From: Nocardia asteroides
Lineage (GTDB): Bacteria; Actinomycetota; Actinomycetes; Mycobacteriales; Mycobacteriaceae
Direction: 5' to 3'
NCBI GenBank assembly: GCA_019930625.1
Contig: CP082844.1
Span: forward strand, 5,952,001 to 6,016,000
DNA: 64,000 nucleotides
Shown here: positions 12,605 to 22,056 of the stretch, one piece after another
Numbering within the stretch: position 1 is the stretch's first letter
How the letters are laid out: each line of letters begins with the position of its first letter
Notes under the pieces: generated by a model
What the model was told of the DNA's origin: nothing
What the model saw: the letters and a program-made list of their open reading frames with translations, nothing else
Database searches by the model: none
Position numbers and translations under genes: made by a program

Positions 12605-12790
12605 TTACCGATTCGGCGAGCCCTGAGGCCGTCTGCTCCTGGCAAGTGGATGGGGTTCGCCGGTGATCGTCATGAGCGCTTCGACGACATCACCGCGCAG
12701 GTGGGTCAGGACGGCAGTGTCTTCGTGGTGCTGCCCGATATAGATCCGCTCGATCGTCTCGCCGAACAGCTGGCGGACGTGAGCACGCCG
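12605..12790 (-). pseudogene. Tyrosine recombinase C-terminal tail fragment
   Basis: The last 45 residues or so (EDTAVLTHLRGDV then TGEPHPLAR) match the tail seen at 47211-47340 and, more distantly, the recombinase at 51224. Nucleotide similarity to 47260-47345 is obvious by eye. The upstream catalytic domain is absent. Confidence 0.55.
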
Positions 12791-12993
12791 CCCTGCCCTC
12801 GTTGCTGGGGTGGGTGCGTGACTACGGTGGCATCCTCGTCGCCCTCGCCTACCTGCAGTACATGTCCCTGGCCGCAGCGCTGACTCTATGGGGCGCACGC
12901 ATGAACCGGCCCCGCTCCCGCGCATTGCACCGCTCCTCCATCCACACCCCAGCGTTTGCATCACGGTCCACGCGGCGCGCGGACCGGGGGTGA
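12781..12993 (+). other. Hydrophobic ORF fragment
   Basis: A plus-strand frame encodes one strongly hydrophobic helix (GGILVALAYLQYMSLAAAL) followed by a basic tail. It has no start with a ribosome site and no family match. It may be a membrane-protein remnant. Confidence 0.2.
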
Positions 12994-13017
12994 GCGAAGG
13001 TGAACCTCGTGCGAGGT

Positions 13018-13347
13018 TTAGTGTTCGACTTCGTGGATGACGGCTTCGGCGCGCACGTGCAGGACTTCCTGCAGAACCATCCTCGACATCGACATGTTCG
13101 ACAGGTGCCCAGGCAAGGTGATCACCGTGTGCGCCGCGGCGCGGCGGCATTCCTGCATCATTTCGGCGAACGCCGGGGGTAGCAATCCGCCCTGTGGTGG
13201 TGGTTCGTGGAACACGGTGGCCAGCTCGTAGCCCAGCGACCGGGCAGCAGCCCGTAACGTGTCCTCACCCGCGGCGCGGGCGCGGTCACCGATCAGGTCA
13301 TCGCGCAGATACCCGTAAGCAAGAGGCAGCAGTGCAGTAGTCATCAT
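13018..13347 (-). CDS. Hypothetical protein with a resolvase-like fold pattern
   Basis: About 109 residues from ATG 13347. The pattern AYGYLRDD, then an SLGYELATVFHE strand-helix and an AAHTVITLPGHL strand resembles the N-terminal fold of serine recombinases, but the catalytic serine and arginine set is not evident. Such small proteins are common in actinomycetes and uncharacterised. Codon use is normal for the genome. No operon partner is evident. Confidence 0.55.
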   Translation of the reverse strand: MMTTALLPLAYGYLRDDLIGDRARAAGEDTLRAAARSLGYELATVFHEPPPQGGLLPPAFAEMMQECRRAAAHTVITLPGHLSNMSMSRMVLQEVLHVRAEAVIHEVEH

Positions 13348-13796
13348 GGAAACCAGTTCCGCATCGACGGCCACCCAGAAAGACATTCGTCTCCGGCCGG
13401 CCGGATTGATATGTTCGCCGCAGCCTCGCCCGCAACGCCGGGGCCCGGCACACGTGGACACCACGTATCCGATCCACGACCGCGTCCCCTACTGGGCGTC
13501 GTTGCCCGATCGGCTCCACCACGTTGTGCACCACAAGGGGTCGCTATCGTCGCGACGAGCATCAACCACCCGGACGGAACCCCGCCCACCAGCAGCCCTA
13601 CCCGCCGACACCACCAACCCTGCCCGCATAGGTAGACATTCCTCATCCGAAACCCGCCCACCCATTACCTACCGCGTGCGTAGCCTGCCGTCTCACATCC
13701 CCAGCCGGTTGGTGCGCGCCGGCGACACTGCGGTCGAGGTCGTCGTCGTACTCGCCGTAATCGGGCGGAGTGCCGGGTTTGGCTGGTGCGTTCTCG
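13348..13796. other. Intergenic, no gene recognised
   Basis: About 450 bp. Overlapping ORFs in several frames are proline- and arginine-rich and without motifs. No repeats or hairpins stood out. Confidence 0.4.
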
Positions 13797-13994
13797 CTAT
13801 CGGTCGATGGGTGAGCGGTCACTGATCGATGGGGCCAATAGCAGGGTGGTACTGCCATCTCCTTCTGTGATCTCGTAGCCCTCGATCACGTCAGTCGGCT
13901 TGATCTCGGCATGCCCGACCAGACGTCCGTCCCGACGACACCCGGAATCGGCTACCCGGACCACACCCCATTCCACGACCGTCCCGAAGTACAT
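13797..13994 (-). CDS. Small hypothetical protein
   Basis: A 65-residue ORF from ATG 13994 with GGAAG about 7 nt upstream and strong G/C at third codon positions. The product is acidic (KPTDVIEGYEITEGDG). Not recognised. Its 5' end abuts the IS256 remnant on the other strand. Confidence 0.42.
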   Translation of the reverse strand: MYFGTVVEWGVVRVADSGCRRDGRLVGHAEIKPTDVIEGYEITEGDGSTTLLLAPSISDRSPIDR

Positions 13995-14325
13995 ATCTGT
14001 CACTTCCGACGCACACGCCGGCTTGGTGGCCGCAATCGGCGCCACCCTGTCCGGTGCGAGCTGGCAGCATTGTCGCACCCACTACACGGTCAATCTGATG
14101 TCGGTGTGTCCGAAATCGTCGTGCCCGTGGGTGCGGACCTTGCTGCACTCTGTATTCGATCAAGCCGACCCGGATCGGTTGCTGCCCAATACGATCGGAT
14201 GCTCGATGCGGTGGCCGAGAAACTGCCGAAGGTCGCCGACCACCTCGACACCGCCCGCGCTGATCTGCTCGGGTTAACGAGCTTCCCCAAGCAGATCTGG
14301 TCCCACCACCCCGTGCGCCGTGAGG
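13995..14325 (+). pseudogene. IS256-family transposase remnant
   Basis: One frame gives TSDAHAGLVAAIGATL, RTHYTVNLMS and WVRTLLHSVFDQ. A second frame then gives AEKLPKVADHLDTARADLL and SFPKQIWS. Together they cover the central and C-terminal part of an IS256/Mutator transposase with a frameshift near 14180. N- and C-terminal ends are missing. Confidence 0.8.
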
Positions 14326-14355
14326 TGAGGTTCCCCCGCTGAGCCGGAGAGCTGA

Positions 14356-14600
14356 TTATCTGGTTCCGGCTGGAACCCGTTGATGGTAGCTGTCCTCGTA
14401 CTCGTCCGGTGACCGCCAATCCAGCTTCTTCTGGATGCGCTGGGTGTTGTACCAGCCGTCGATGTAGGAGAACAACGCGTTCTCCGCGTCTCCCCTTGTG
14501 CGCCAAGAGTTCCGGTACACCAGCTCGGTCTTCAGCGTGGAGAAGAATCCGCGCGATCGTCGTTCGGAAGACCGGTGGACGGACATTGCCGAACAGGTCG
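14356..14600 (-). pseudogene. IS3-family OrfB C-terminal remnant
   Basis: FFSTLKTELVYR and IDGWYNTQRIQKKLDWRSP are the conserved C-terminal end of IS3-group integrase-type transposases. The rest of the element is absent. Confidence 0.8.
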
Positions 14601-14727
14601 ATCGGTCAGCGCCGGTCGCGCCCAACCGGCGAGTTCGCGCGCACTCGTTTTCCCGCGCTCGAGGCGGTTCGCTGACCGGGTGGTGACGCATCGCGACTGG
14701 GCTGTGTCACGAGGCTATCAACTCACT

Positions 14728-14772
14728 CTCCCAGTGTGGGAGACCTACCAGCTCTTTCTCCCAGTGGGGGAG
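14728..14772. promoter_or_regulatory. Tandem palindromes upstream of the biosynthetic cluster
   Basis: CTCCCAGTGTGGGAG (14728-14742) and CTCCCAGTGGGGGAG (14758-14772) are two near-identical palindromes 30 bp apart, ending 21 bp before the ATG at 14794. The spacing of about three helical turns fits a repressor or SARP-type activator site. Which protein binds is unknown. Confidence 0.5.
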
Positions 14773-14793
14773 TAACGACCGGACGGGAACCCG

Positions 14794-15795
14794 ATGTTCC
14801 GCATCTTGCCTCCTCATGCTTTGCCCACTACCCGTGCTGATCTGCGGTTCTGTCCGGCCGTCGGGGAGGCCTTCGCCGCACTGGCCGTGATCACTCCGGC
14901 GTGGTCGGACTATGAGGCGCTGGAGCAGGTCCGGTCCGTTACCCTGCCGGAGGAGACCGCACCACTGCACCCGGCACCGCGCACGTTGGCCGGGGCACTG
15001 GACCACGCGTTCGAGATCCAGCGCGTGAGCGGGACGACAGCGCTCGTGCACAGCGTTCTCACGGCCTACCGCATCCTCCTGGAGGAGGCGATCAATGGCG
15101 GCGTGTCCCTGACCCCACGCCAGTGGGGGACATTGCGCCTGGCGTTCTCGGCTCTGTGCCGATTCGCGGTGGACGGCACCCCGCCGCCGGTGGCCGCGGC
15201 GCTGACCTGCCGGGTCATCGCCCCCCACGGTCACCGCGACTCATTGGGCAGGTGGATTCGCGGACACCATGTGTTCATCGTGCTGCTGCAATGGATTTCA
15301 ATCGCGCTGCACGTCATGGTGAGCCATGTGGCGTCGGGCGAGATTCGCCGCGCGCGTGATGCTTTGGCCACCGCATGTTTGCTCATGCGTGGCTCAGCCA
15401 TGGCTCTTCGGTTCACCGGAGATTTTCCGTCCGGCGACTACGAACAGCACATCCGTCCCACGCTGCTGCCACCGGCAGCTCCGCCGAAAATGACCGGACT
15501 ACATTGGGCTGATCACCGGTATCTGGCACGCAGCCTGACGACGGCAAGTCCGGTGCTGGCCGATCCGCCGCATCAGATGCTCGCGTGGCGGAATGCGTTT
15601 CACCGGGCATTGCAGGACACCTACGAGTCCCACAAATTCGTATGCGCCGAATTCCTCGGACCCAGCGGAAGCACGCCCGTGTCGTCGGCATCCGGCTCGA
15701 CGCCGATCGGCATGCTCAACCGCCTGAAAATTCACCGAACACAATTGGCAGTGAACCCTACGCGGGCTCCACGAGACACGGCTCTGCCCGAGTAA
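14794..15795 (+). CDS. Unrecognised protein, first gene of the cluster's plus-strand operon
   Basis: A 333-residue, mostly helical protein with no recognised domain, signal peptide or metal motif. A hydrophobic stretch (HHVFIVLLQWISIALHVMV, about residues 158-177) could be a buried or membrane helix. Codon use matches the following genes and the next ORF begins 5 bp after its stop, so it belongs to the same operon. It may be a cluster-specific enzyme or binding protein. Function unknown. Confidence 0.75.
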   Translation: MFRILPPHALPTTRADLRFCPAVGEAFAALAVITPAWSDYEALEQVRSVTLPEETAPLHPAPRTLAGALDHAFEIQRVSGTTALVHSVLTAYRILLEEAINGGVSLTPRQWGTLRLAFSALCRFAVDGTPPPVAAALTCRVIAPHGHRDSLGRWIRGHHVFIVLLQWISIALHVMVSHVASGEIRRARDALATACLLMRGSAMALRFTGDFPSGDYEQHIRPTLLPPAAPPKMTGLHWADHRYLARSLTTASPVLADPPHQMLAWRNAFHRALQDTYESHKFVCAEFLGPSGSTPVSSASGSTPIGMLNRLKIHRTQLAVNPTRAPRDTALPE

Positions 15796-15800
15796 TCACC

Positions 15801-16754
15801 ATGAAGAACTTCGCAACGTCGAACGAAACACTGCACGCGACTGTCGTACGTGGCCTGACTTCGTCGGACAAGTACATACCGACCACATGGGTGTTCGATA
15901 CCCGCGGTGGGGATCTTTACGAACACGCCATCACCGTGCCCGAATACTACTTGTCCGTGGCCGAGACGCGTCTGTTGACGGTCAGTGTCGCTGGCATAGC
16001 GGATGCGACCCGTGCCCGGACTCTGATCGACCTGGGGTGCGGCGCCGCGTCGAAATGCCGGCCCTTGCTCGAGCAGCTCCATTCGCGGGGCTTGTTGACC
16101 TGCTACGTGGCGTGGGATATCAACGAGGACGCTGTCGCGCAATCCGTCGAATTCGTGTCCGCCGCGTTTCCCGCGGTGGCCATCGAATCGATCGTGGAGG
16201 ATTTCCACGAGTCTGCTCGACCGCTGTCGTTCGGTAACCCACAGTTGGCGATCTCCTTGGGGTGCACCTTCGGCAATCTCTCGCCCGGTGAACGCCACGC
16301 TCTCTTCAGCTCACTGTGCCGCAGGCTCGGCGCATCCGGCAGTCTGCTGATCGGCGCCGATTTGCTGAAGAATACCGACAAGCTGCTGGGGGCGTACGAC
16401 GGTACCGCGCCGAGCGATTTGTGGAAGAACGCGTTGGTTCGGGCCAACGCCGAATTGGATGCTGATTTCGATCTGGACAACTTCGTCTACCATAAGCAGT
16501 GGAACGCCGCGGCCCGGCAAGTCGACCACTATCTGCGCGCAACCACGTCGCACAAGGTCAGCCTCCGGCGGATGGGAGCGACCATCGGCTTCGCGCGGAA
16601 CGAACTGATCAAGGTGGCGCACTCGGCGAAAATGTCGGCCCTTGAATGGACGCAGGAGCTGGAGACGGCGTCGTACACGGTGCAACGCTGGTGGATCGAC
16701 GATCGCGATACCTACGGGCTCTGTCTGGCTCAGGCTCAGCCATTCCGCGGATAG
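15801..16754 (+). CDS. EgtD-like amino-acid betaine synthase (SAM-dependent N-methyltransferase), altered substrate pocket
   Basis: 317 residues from ATG 15801. The EgtD (histidine N-alpha-methyltransferase) family is recognised from the FDTRGGDLYEHAITVPEYY entry segment, the SAM motif IDLGCGAASK near residue 75 and SLGCTFGNLSPGER. In the C-terminal substrate motif, EgtD normally reads TE-x-S-x-K; here it is VAHSAK, so the glutamate that contacts the histidine side chain is Ala273. The residue matching the other specificity position (Met in mycobacterial EgtD) is His243. A substrate other than histidine is therefore likely. No egtA, egtB or egtC neighbours are present, and the next gene is an N-methyl amino-acid oxidase homologue. 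Confidence 0.85.
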   Translation: MKNFATSNETLHATVVRGLTSSDKYIPTTWVFDTRGGDLYEHAITVPEYYLSVAETRLLTVSVAGIADATRARTLIDLGCGAASKCRPLLEQLHSRGLLTCYVAWDINEDAVAQSVEFVSAAFPAVAIESIVEDFHESARPLSFGNPQLAISLGCTFGNLSPGERHALFSSLCRRLGASGSLLIGADLLKNTDKLLGAYDGTAPSDLWKNALVRANAELDADFDLDNFVYHKQWNAAARQVDHYLRATTSHKVSLRRMGATIGFARNELIKVAHSAKMSALEWTQELETASYTVQRWWIDDRDTYGLCLAQAQPFRG

Positions 16755-16763
16755 TTGGCAGTC

Positions 16764-17915
16764 ATGTTCGATGTTATCGTCGTGGGTCTGGGCGGAGTGG
16801 GCAGCGCTGCAGCCTGCCATCTTGCCCAGCGCGGCTTGTCGGTCCTAGGACTGGAAAAGTATTCGCCCGTCCATCACTATGGCGCCAGCCACGGCGGCAC
16901 CCGCATCATGCGTCACCTGCAGTACGAGGACCCGGCGTACGTACCGCTGGCGAGACGAGCTTCCGAACTGTGGGAACGTGTGGAGCACGACGCAGGCACG
17001 AGAATTTTCTCGGCAATCGGGGGACTGATGGTAGGTCCCGAGAACGGGCCACTGATCGCGGGCGCCGCGAAATCCGCCGCAGAATGGGACCTGCCCTGTG
17101 AGTTGCTGGACGCGGCCGACACCCGTCGCCGTTTTCCGACTCTCAATCCCGGGCCCGGCATGGTTGCCGTGTACGACGCCGGAGCCGGGGTTGTGCACCC
17201 CGAAGCCGCGGTGGCGGCACATCACATGTTGGCCGAGCGAGCCGGCGCGCATTTGCGTTTCCGGGAACCAGTGCTCGACTGGGCGGCTCGCGGCGACGGT
17301 GTCCGGGTGCGGACTGCCAGTGCGGTCTACACCGCCAGCCGGCTGGTGCTGTGTCCAGGCGCGTGGGCCAAACATCTGATCCATGTCGGCATGGAACTGA
17401 ACGTGGAAACCATTGTTCAATGTTGGTTTCGCCCACGGGACGGGGCCGCGGACTTCGACTATGCGAAACACCCCTCCGTGATCTGGGAATGCGACAACGG
17501 CGTCATGTTCCTGTGTTGTCCCGATATGCGGGACGGTCAGGGTGTGAAGATCGGGTTCTCGTTGGGCACACAGGCAGAGGTGCCGGACAACCGAATCGCC
17601 CGTGCGGCGGATATTCAGCAGATACGCCGGTACCTGCGCAACCGCATGCCGTCGGTGGCCGGTGTGGTGCGACGGCATGCGACGTGTGTCGACGGCACGA
17701 CGGCGGATCAGCATTTCGTGGTGGCGCCGCACCCGGATCATCCGAACGTGATCGTGGGATGCGGGTTCTCCGGCCACGGATTCAAGTTCGTCCCGGTTCT
17801 CGGGGAGATCTTGGCCGATCTGGCGAGTGCCGGGACAACAACGCACCCGATCGACCTGTTCGACCCGCGACGGCCGCGAACACTGAGGATCGGACACGAA
17901 CTGCCGAAGGGATGA
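16764..17915 (+). CDS. FAD-dependent N-methyl amino acid oxidase (SolA / sarcosine oxidase family)
   Basis: 383 residues from ATG 16764; an upstream TTG lacks support. The N-terminal dinucleotide fold is IVVGLGGVGSAAACHLAQRG, followed by the family motif GASHGGTRIMR. Cys308 in TCVDGTTADQHF occupies the covalent flavin attachment position of this family, and the C-terminal GCGFSGHGFKFVP segment is typical. These enzymes oxidise N-methylated amino acids to imines with H2O2 release. Placed directly after the EgtD-like methyltransferase, it probably acts on the methylated amino acid or a later cyclic amine. The next gene starts 6 bp after its stop. Confidence 0.9.
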   Translation: MFDVIVVGLGGVGSAAACHLAQRGLSVLGLEKYSPVHHYGASHGGTRIMRHLQYEDPAYVPLARRASELWERVEHDAGTRIFSAIGGLMVGPENGPLIAGAAKSAAEWDLPCELLDAADTRRRFPTLNPGPGMVAVYDAGAGVVHPEAAVAAHHMLAERAGAHLRFREPVLDWAARGDGVRVRTASAVYTASRLVLCPGAWAKHLIHVGMELNVETIVQCWFRPRDGAADFDYAKHPSVIWECDNGVMFLCCPDMRDGQGVKIGFSLGTQAEVPDNRIARAADIQQIRRYLRNRMPSVAGVVRRHATCVDGTTADQHFVVAPHPDHPNVIVGCGFSGHGFKFVPVLGEILADLASAGTTTHPIDLFDPRRPRTLRIGHELPKG

Positions 17916-17921
17916 CCTCCG

Positions 17922-19730
17922 ATGGCCGACATCGCGGACCGAGCGAGTGTGCAGTTGCTGGCCACCGACCTGGCCGAGGCGGTGATACCGTATTTCAGCC
18001 CGGGTGGCGCCCGGGTACGGCTCGGCGTGAACACCACCGGTTACGACGACACCGCGGCCGAATTGGAGGCGTTCGCCAGGCCGCTGTGGGGACTGGCTCC
18101 GCTGGCCGCGGGCGGCGGGGACTTCACGCACTGGGAGACCTATCGCCGCGGCCTCGCGTCCGGCACAGACCCGGCCCATCCGGAGTACTGGGGTCGGCCC
18201 GGTGACCGCGATCAGCGGATCGTCGAGGCGGCGGCATTGGGTTTCGCGCTGGCCCTTGTGCCGGAACAACTCTGGGATCCGCTGACCGGGCCGCAGCGTG
18301 ATCGGGCCGCTGCGTGGCTGTCCTCAGTGCTCGACTGCGCGACCGTCGAGAACAATTGGCGATTCTTCCCGGTGCTGGTCGGGCTGGGCCTGGACCGGGT
18401 CGGCGTGCGATACGAACGCGCGGCCAACGTGGCGCGCCTGGACTGGCTGGAGAGCTGCGCGCTCGGTGACGGCTGGTACGCCGACGGGCTCACCGAACGA
18501 CGCCGCGACTACTACGTGTCCTTCGCGATGCACTTCTACGGGTTGGTGTACGCGGCACTGGCCGGGGAACGCGACTCCGCACGCGCCGAACGGATGCGTG
18601 CGCGGGCGAGCGCGTTCGCCGCGGATTTCCGGCACTGGTTCGCCACCGACGGCGCGGCTGTTCCCTTCGGCCGCAGCCTCACCTATCGGTTCGCCCATGT
18701 CTCGTTCTGGGGTGCGCTGGCCTTTGCCGATGTAGAGGCGCTGCCCTGGGGTGAGGTCAAGGGATACCTGCTGCGCAACCTGCGGTGGTGGCGCGACCGT
18801 ACGATCACGACGGCCGACGGGCTCCTGTCGGTGGGATACGGCTACCCGCAGCCCTTGCTGGCCGAGCAGTACAACGCCCCCGGATCGCCGTACTGGGCGA
18901 TGAAGGCGTTTCTTCCGCTGGCCCTGCCCGCCGACCACGCCCTGTGGACGGCTCCGGAGCAGCCCGCCCCCCAGCTGCCGGAAACCAGTACCCAACCGCA
19001 CGCGGGTGTCGTGCTGATGCGTTGCGAGCAGGGGCGGCAGGCGATCGCGCTCGGTTCCCTGCAGTACCACCAGTGGGCGCGGCACAGCGAGGCGAAGTAC
19101 GCGAAGTTCGCGTACTCCTCGTGGTTCGGCTTCAGCGTGATGTCCGGCGCGCACGGCCTCGCGCAGGGGGCGTTCGACAGCACGCTGGCGCTCAGCGACG
19201 ACGGTGGCGAACATTACCGGACCCGCGAGGTGCCGCTGGATCCGGTGGTGCACGACGGCTTGGTGTACTGCCGCTGGCGGCCGTGGCCGGACGTCGACGT
19301 GGAGACCTGGGTGCAGGCCGATCCGCCGTGGCACGTGCGCGTGCATCATATCCGCAGTCCGCGCGCGCTGGTCACTGCGGAGGGCGCGTTCGCGGTGGAC
19401 CGCGACACTGTCGCAGGTCCGCCGACCACCTCGGCCGGCCCGGGGCACGCCCGAATCTCCGGTCCCACGGGACTGTGCGTGATCGATGACCTCGACGGCG
19501 ATCGAACCGGCCAGCTCGTGGCGGCCTTTCCCGGCACGAACGTCATGGCCCGCCGCACTGTGATCCCCACCCTGCTCGGAACCCACCCACCCGGCGAGTT
19601 CTGGCTTGCCTGTGCGGTTCTCGGCCTCGCCGATGCCGTCGGCGGTGGCGACGGTGACGGCTGGCCCCAGCCGCCGAGGCGCCCCGAGCGGTCCATGTTG
19701 CTGGCCGCGCGGTCGACGCCGGACGCCTGA
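17922..19730 (+). CDS. DUF2264-domain protein
   Basis: A 602-residue soluble protein matching the DUF2264 layout: an aromatic-rich alpha-toroid N-terminal half (FARPLWGLAPLAAGG, ENNWRFFPVLVGLGL) and a beta-rich C-terminal half (SLQYHQWARHSEAKYAKFAYSS). The family is structurally related to polysaccharide-lyase/heparinase-type proteins and lacks an assigned reaction. It is the last gene of the plus-strand operon. In this context it might remove or rearrange a sugar or carboxylate, but that is speculation. Confidence 0.85.
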   Translation: MADIADRASVQLLATDLAEAVIPYFSPGGARVRLGVNTTGYDDTAAELEAFARPLWGLAPLAAGGGDFTHWETYRRGLASGTDPAHPEYWGRPGDRDQRIVEAAALGFALALVPEQLWDPLTGPQRDRAAAWLSSVLDCATVENNWRFFPVLVGLGLDRVGVRYERAANVARLDWLESCALGDGWYADGLTERRRDYYVSFAMHFYGLVYAALAGERDSARAERMRARASAFAADFRHWFATDGAAVPFGRSLTYRFAHVSFWGALAFADVEALPWGEVKGYLLRNLRWWRDRTITTADGLLSVGYGYPQPLLAEQYNAPGSPYWAMKAFLPLALPADHALWTAPEQPAPQLPETSTQPHAGVVLMRCEQGRQAIALGSLQYHQWARHSEAKYAKFAYSSWFGFSVMSGAHGLAQGAFDSTLALSDDGGEHYRTREVPLDPVVHDGLVYCRWRPWPDVDVETWVQADPPWHVRVHHIRSPRALVTAEGAFAVDRDTVAGPPTTSAGPGHARISGPTGLCVIDDLDGDRTGQLVAAFPGTNVMARRTVIPTLLGTHPPGEFWLACAVLGLADAVGGGDGDGWPQPPRRPERSMLLAARSTPDA

Positions 19731-19743
19731 CGATCGGCGTCCT

Positions 19744-22056
19744 TTACACCGCTGATCCAGTGTTGTTGCTACCCAGGGCTTCCCACAGTTCGCTGCGCGA
19801 GATCGGCATGCGGTCGATCCGCAACCCCACGGCGTCGTCGATCGCCGACGCCACCACGGCAAGCACCGGCAGGGTGCCGGCCTGACCGACCCCGGTGACC
19901 CCGATCGGGTTCGCCGGGCAGACGTGGTCCGGTACACGTGCCAGCCGCACCGGGGGGATCTCCGCCACGCTGGGCAGCAGATACTCCGTCAGGGTCGGAG
20001 TGACCAGGCGCCCGTCCGCGTCCAGCGGGAGACGCTCGTAGAGCGCCTCGCCGAGACCGTGGGCGATGCCGCCGAGCACCTGTCCGTCCACGATCCCCGG
20101 ATCGATGACCGTCCCGCAGCCGGTCACGGCGACGTAGTCGACGATCTCGATCCCGGCGGTCGCCACATCGATCTCGACCACGGCGGCGTGCACCCCGTAG
20201 CCAACGGCGGAATCCGCTGCCGTGTAGTAGGCGGTGGCGGCCAGGCCGGGGTGCTCGCCGTCCGCCAGCGGCAACGGATCGTCGAGATCGCCGGTGTCAT
20301 GGGCGAATTGGACGAGCACGGGGTGGCACAGCCGGGCTATCGCGGCCAGGTTCAGCCGGTCGTGTGGGCGGGACCGCGAGACCACCACGCCGTCGCGCAG
20401 ATCCAGGTCGACGATGTCGCAGGCCAGCTGGTGCGCGGCGGCTCGCAGTGCTTTGTTTCGCACCTTGTGGCACGCGATCGCCACGGCCGAGCCAGCCATG
20501 ACCGCACTCCGGGAGGCCACCGTGCCAGGGGTGAACGGGAATCGCTCGATGTCGCCGCAGGTCACATGGACCCAATGTGGCGACACGCCGAGTTCGTGGG
20601 CGGCGATCCTGGCAAGGGTCGTGTGCTGGCCCTGGCCCTGGCCGGTCAGCCCGACGAACACGTGGACGGCGCCATCCGGGTCGACCCGGACGTGGGCGCC
20701 CTCGTAGGGGCACGGCCCCCGCCCGGTCCGTTCGACGTAGCAGGCCAACCCGACCCCGAGGTGCCGGCCGCGGGCGCGTGCGGCCTCGCGTCGCGCCTCG
20801 ATCGTTGCCCAGCCCACGAGGTCCGTGGCCTGCCGCAGCGCGGAGGGATAGTCGCCGCCGTGGTGGGGGATCGGGCCGGGATAGGGCAGGTCCACCGGGC
20901 GGATGAGGTTGATGCCGCGGACCGCGGCGCGGTCGCGTCCCAGATGCGCGGCGATCGCATCCATGGTCCGTTCGATCACGAACATCGCCTGCGGTTTGCC
21001 GGCGCCGCGCACCGGGGTGACCGGCGGCATGGTCGTATACAGGACCTCGCACTCGATCCGGACAGCGTCGATGCGGTACAGGCCGCACAGGTGATTTGCG
21101 GTGTTGACCGGCACCCGGATCCCCACGGGTGTGTAGGCCCCGGCGTCGTGCCAGAACCGCACGTCCAGGGCGAGTACCCGCCCGACATCGTCGAATGCCA
21201 CCCGCACCTTGTGGAGCTGCCCGCGCTCATGTGTCGAGGCGAAATGCTCTTTGCGGTCCTCCACCCACTTCAGCGGTCGGTCCAGTCGTCGCGCGGCCCA
21301 CGCCACCAGGACCTCCTCGGGCCACGGGTGCACGCTTTTCACGCCGAATCCGCCGCCCACGTCGGGGGCGACCACCTCGAGCCTTGACTCCGGGAGGTCC
21401 AGGTGGTCGGCCAGCAGTCGCCGCAGACTCGCCGGGGTCTGGGTGGCGGAGTAGACACGCAGGCCTTCGTCGGTTGGGTGCGCGTAGACGCCCCGCATCT
21501 CCATCGGAGTGGACGCGGTGCGCTCCACGTCCAGCTGCACGGTGAGGGTGTGCGGTGCGGTCGCGAGCACCGCCGCAGCGTCGCCGTGGACCTGGATGAA
21601 GCGCCCGGCGATGTTTCCGGGAACATCGGCATGCACCAGCCGGTTGGCTGCGCGGGCGGCCTCGATGCCCACTACGGGCGGCGTCGGGTCGTAGGTCACC
21701 TGGACCCGGTCGCGGGCGTCCTCGGCGACGTACCGATCCTCAGCCACGATCATGACCACCGGCTGACCGGCATGGTGCACCTCGCCGCCGGCCAGCGGGC
21801 GCGATGTCCGCGGCTGTGTCAGCGCCGCGTGGGGTTCGAGCTGCGGCAGTGGTGCGGCTATCGATTCCGGCAGGTCCTCGAACGTAATGATCGCGATAAC
21901 GCCGTCGACGGCCCGCGCGCCGGTGCTGTCCACGTCTACGATCCGGGCGTGCGGATGGGGAGACCGGACGAACACCACAGCTGGTGCACCGTGCCCGAGG
22001 TCATCGAGATACCGGCCGCGTCCCGTGAGCAGCCGCTCGTCCTCACTGCGGGTCAT
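19744..22056 (-). CDS. Xanthine-dehydrogenase-family molybdenum hydroxylase, large subunit with catalytic Glu replaced by Gln
   Basis: 770 residues. The molybdopterin-binding subunit is recognised from GGGFGVK, VRGAGKPQAMFVIER, GQGQGQHTTLARIAAHE and the C-terminal cofactor loop. That loop, normally GVGE with the base-catalytic glutamate, reads GVGQAG here (Gln725, codon CAG at 19882-19884). Hydroxylation normally needs this Glu, so activity may be altered or lost. ATG 22056 overlaps the 2Fe-2S subunit gene by 14 bp. The motif set is closer to form-II CoxL-like and aldehyde-oxidase-like enzymes than to CO dehydrogenase, because there is no AYxCSFR loop. Likely a cluster oxidase. Confidence 0.92.
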   Translation of the reverse strand: MTRSEDERLLTGRGRYLDDLGHGAPAVVFVRSPHPHARIVDVDSTGARAVDGVIAIITFEDLPESIAAPLPQLEPHAALTQPRTSRPLAGGEVHHAGQPVVMIVAEDRYVAEDARDRVQVTYDPTPPVVGIEAARAANRLVHADVPGNIAGRFIQVHGDAAAVLATAPHTLTVQLDVERTASTPMEMRGVYAHPTDEGLRVYSATQTPASLRRLLADHLDLPESRLEVVAPDVGGGFGVKSVHPWPEEVLVAWAARRLDRPLKWVEDRKEHFASTHERGQLHKVRVAFDDVGRVLALDVRFWHDAGAYTPVGIRVPVNTANHLCGLYRIDAVRIECEVLYTTMPPVTPVRGAGKPQAMFVIERTMDAIAAHLGRDRAAVRGINLIRPVDLPYPGPIPHHGGDYPSALRQATDLVGWATIEARREAARARGRHLGVGLACYVERTGRGPCPYEGAHVRVDPDGAVHVFVGLTGQGQGQHTTLARIAAHELGVSPHWVHVTCGDIERFPFTPGTVASRSAVMAGSAVAIACHKVRNKALRAAAHQLACDIVDLDLRDGVVVSRSRPHDRLNLAAIARLCHPVLVQFAHDTGDLDDPLPLADGEHPGLAATAYYTAADSAVGYGVHAAVVEIDVATAGIEIVDYVAVTGCGTVIDPGIVDGQVLGGIAHGLGEALYERLPLDADGRLVTPTLTEYLLPSVAEIPPVRLARVPDHVCPANPIGVTGVGQAGTLPVLAVVASAIDDAVGLRIDRMPISRSELWEALGSNNTGSAV

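Noticed and set aside
14728..14772. Possible CRISPR-like repeat pair
   Set aside because: Only two copies with palindromic cores in promoter position; much better explained as operators.
16845..18269. 474-codon minus-strand ORF
   Set aside because: Antisense to the SolA-like oxidase and DUF2264 genes, which carry recognisable motifs.
19924..21387. 487-codon plus-strand ORF
   Set aside because: Antisense shadow of the molybdenum hydroxylase large subunit.
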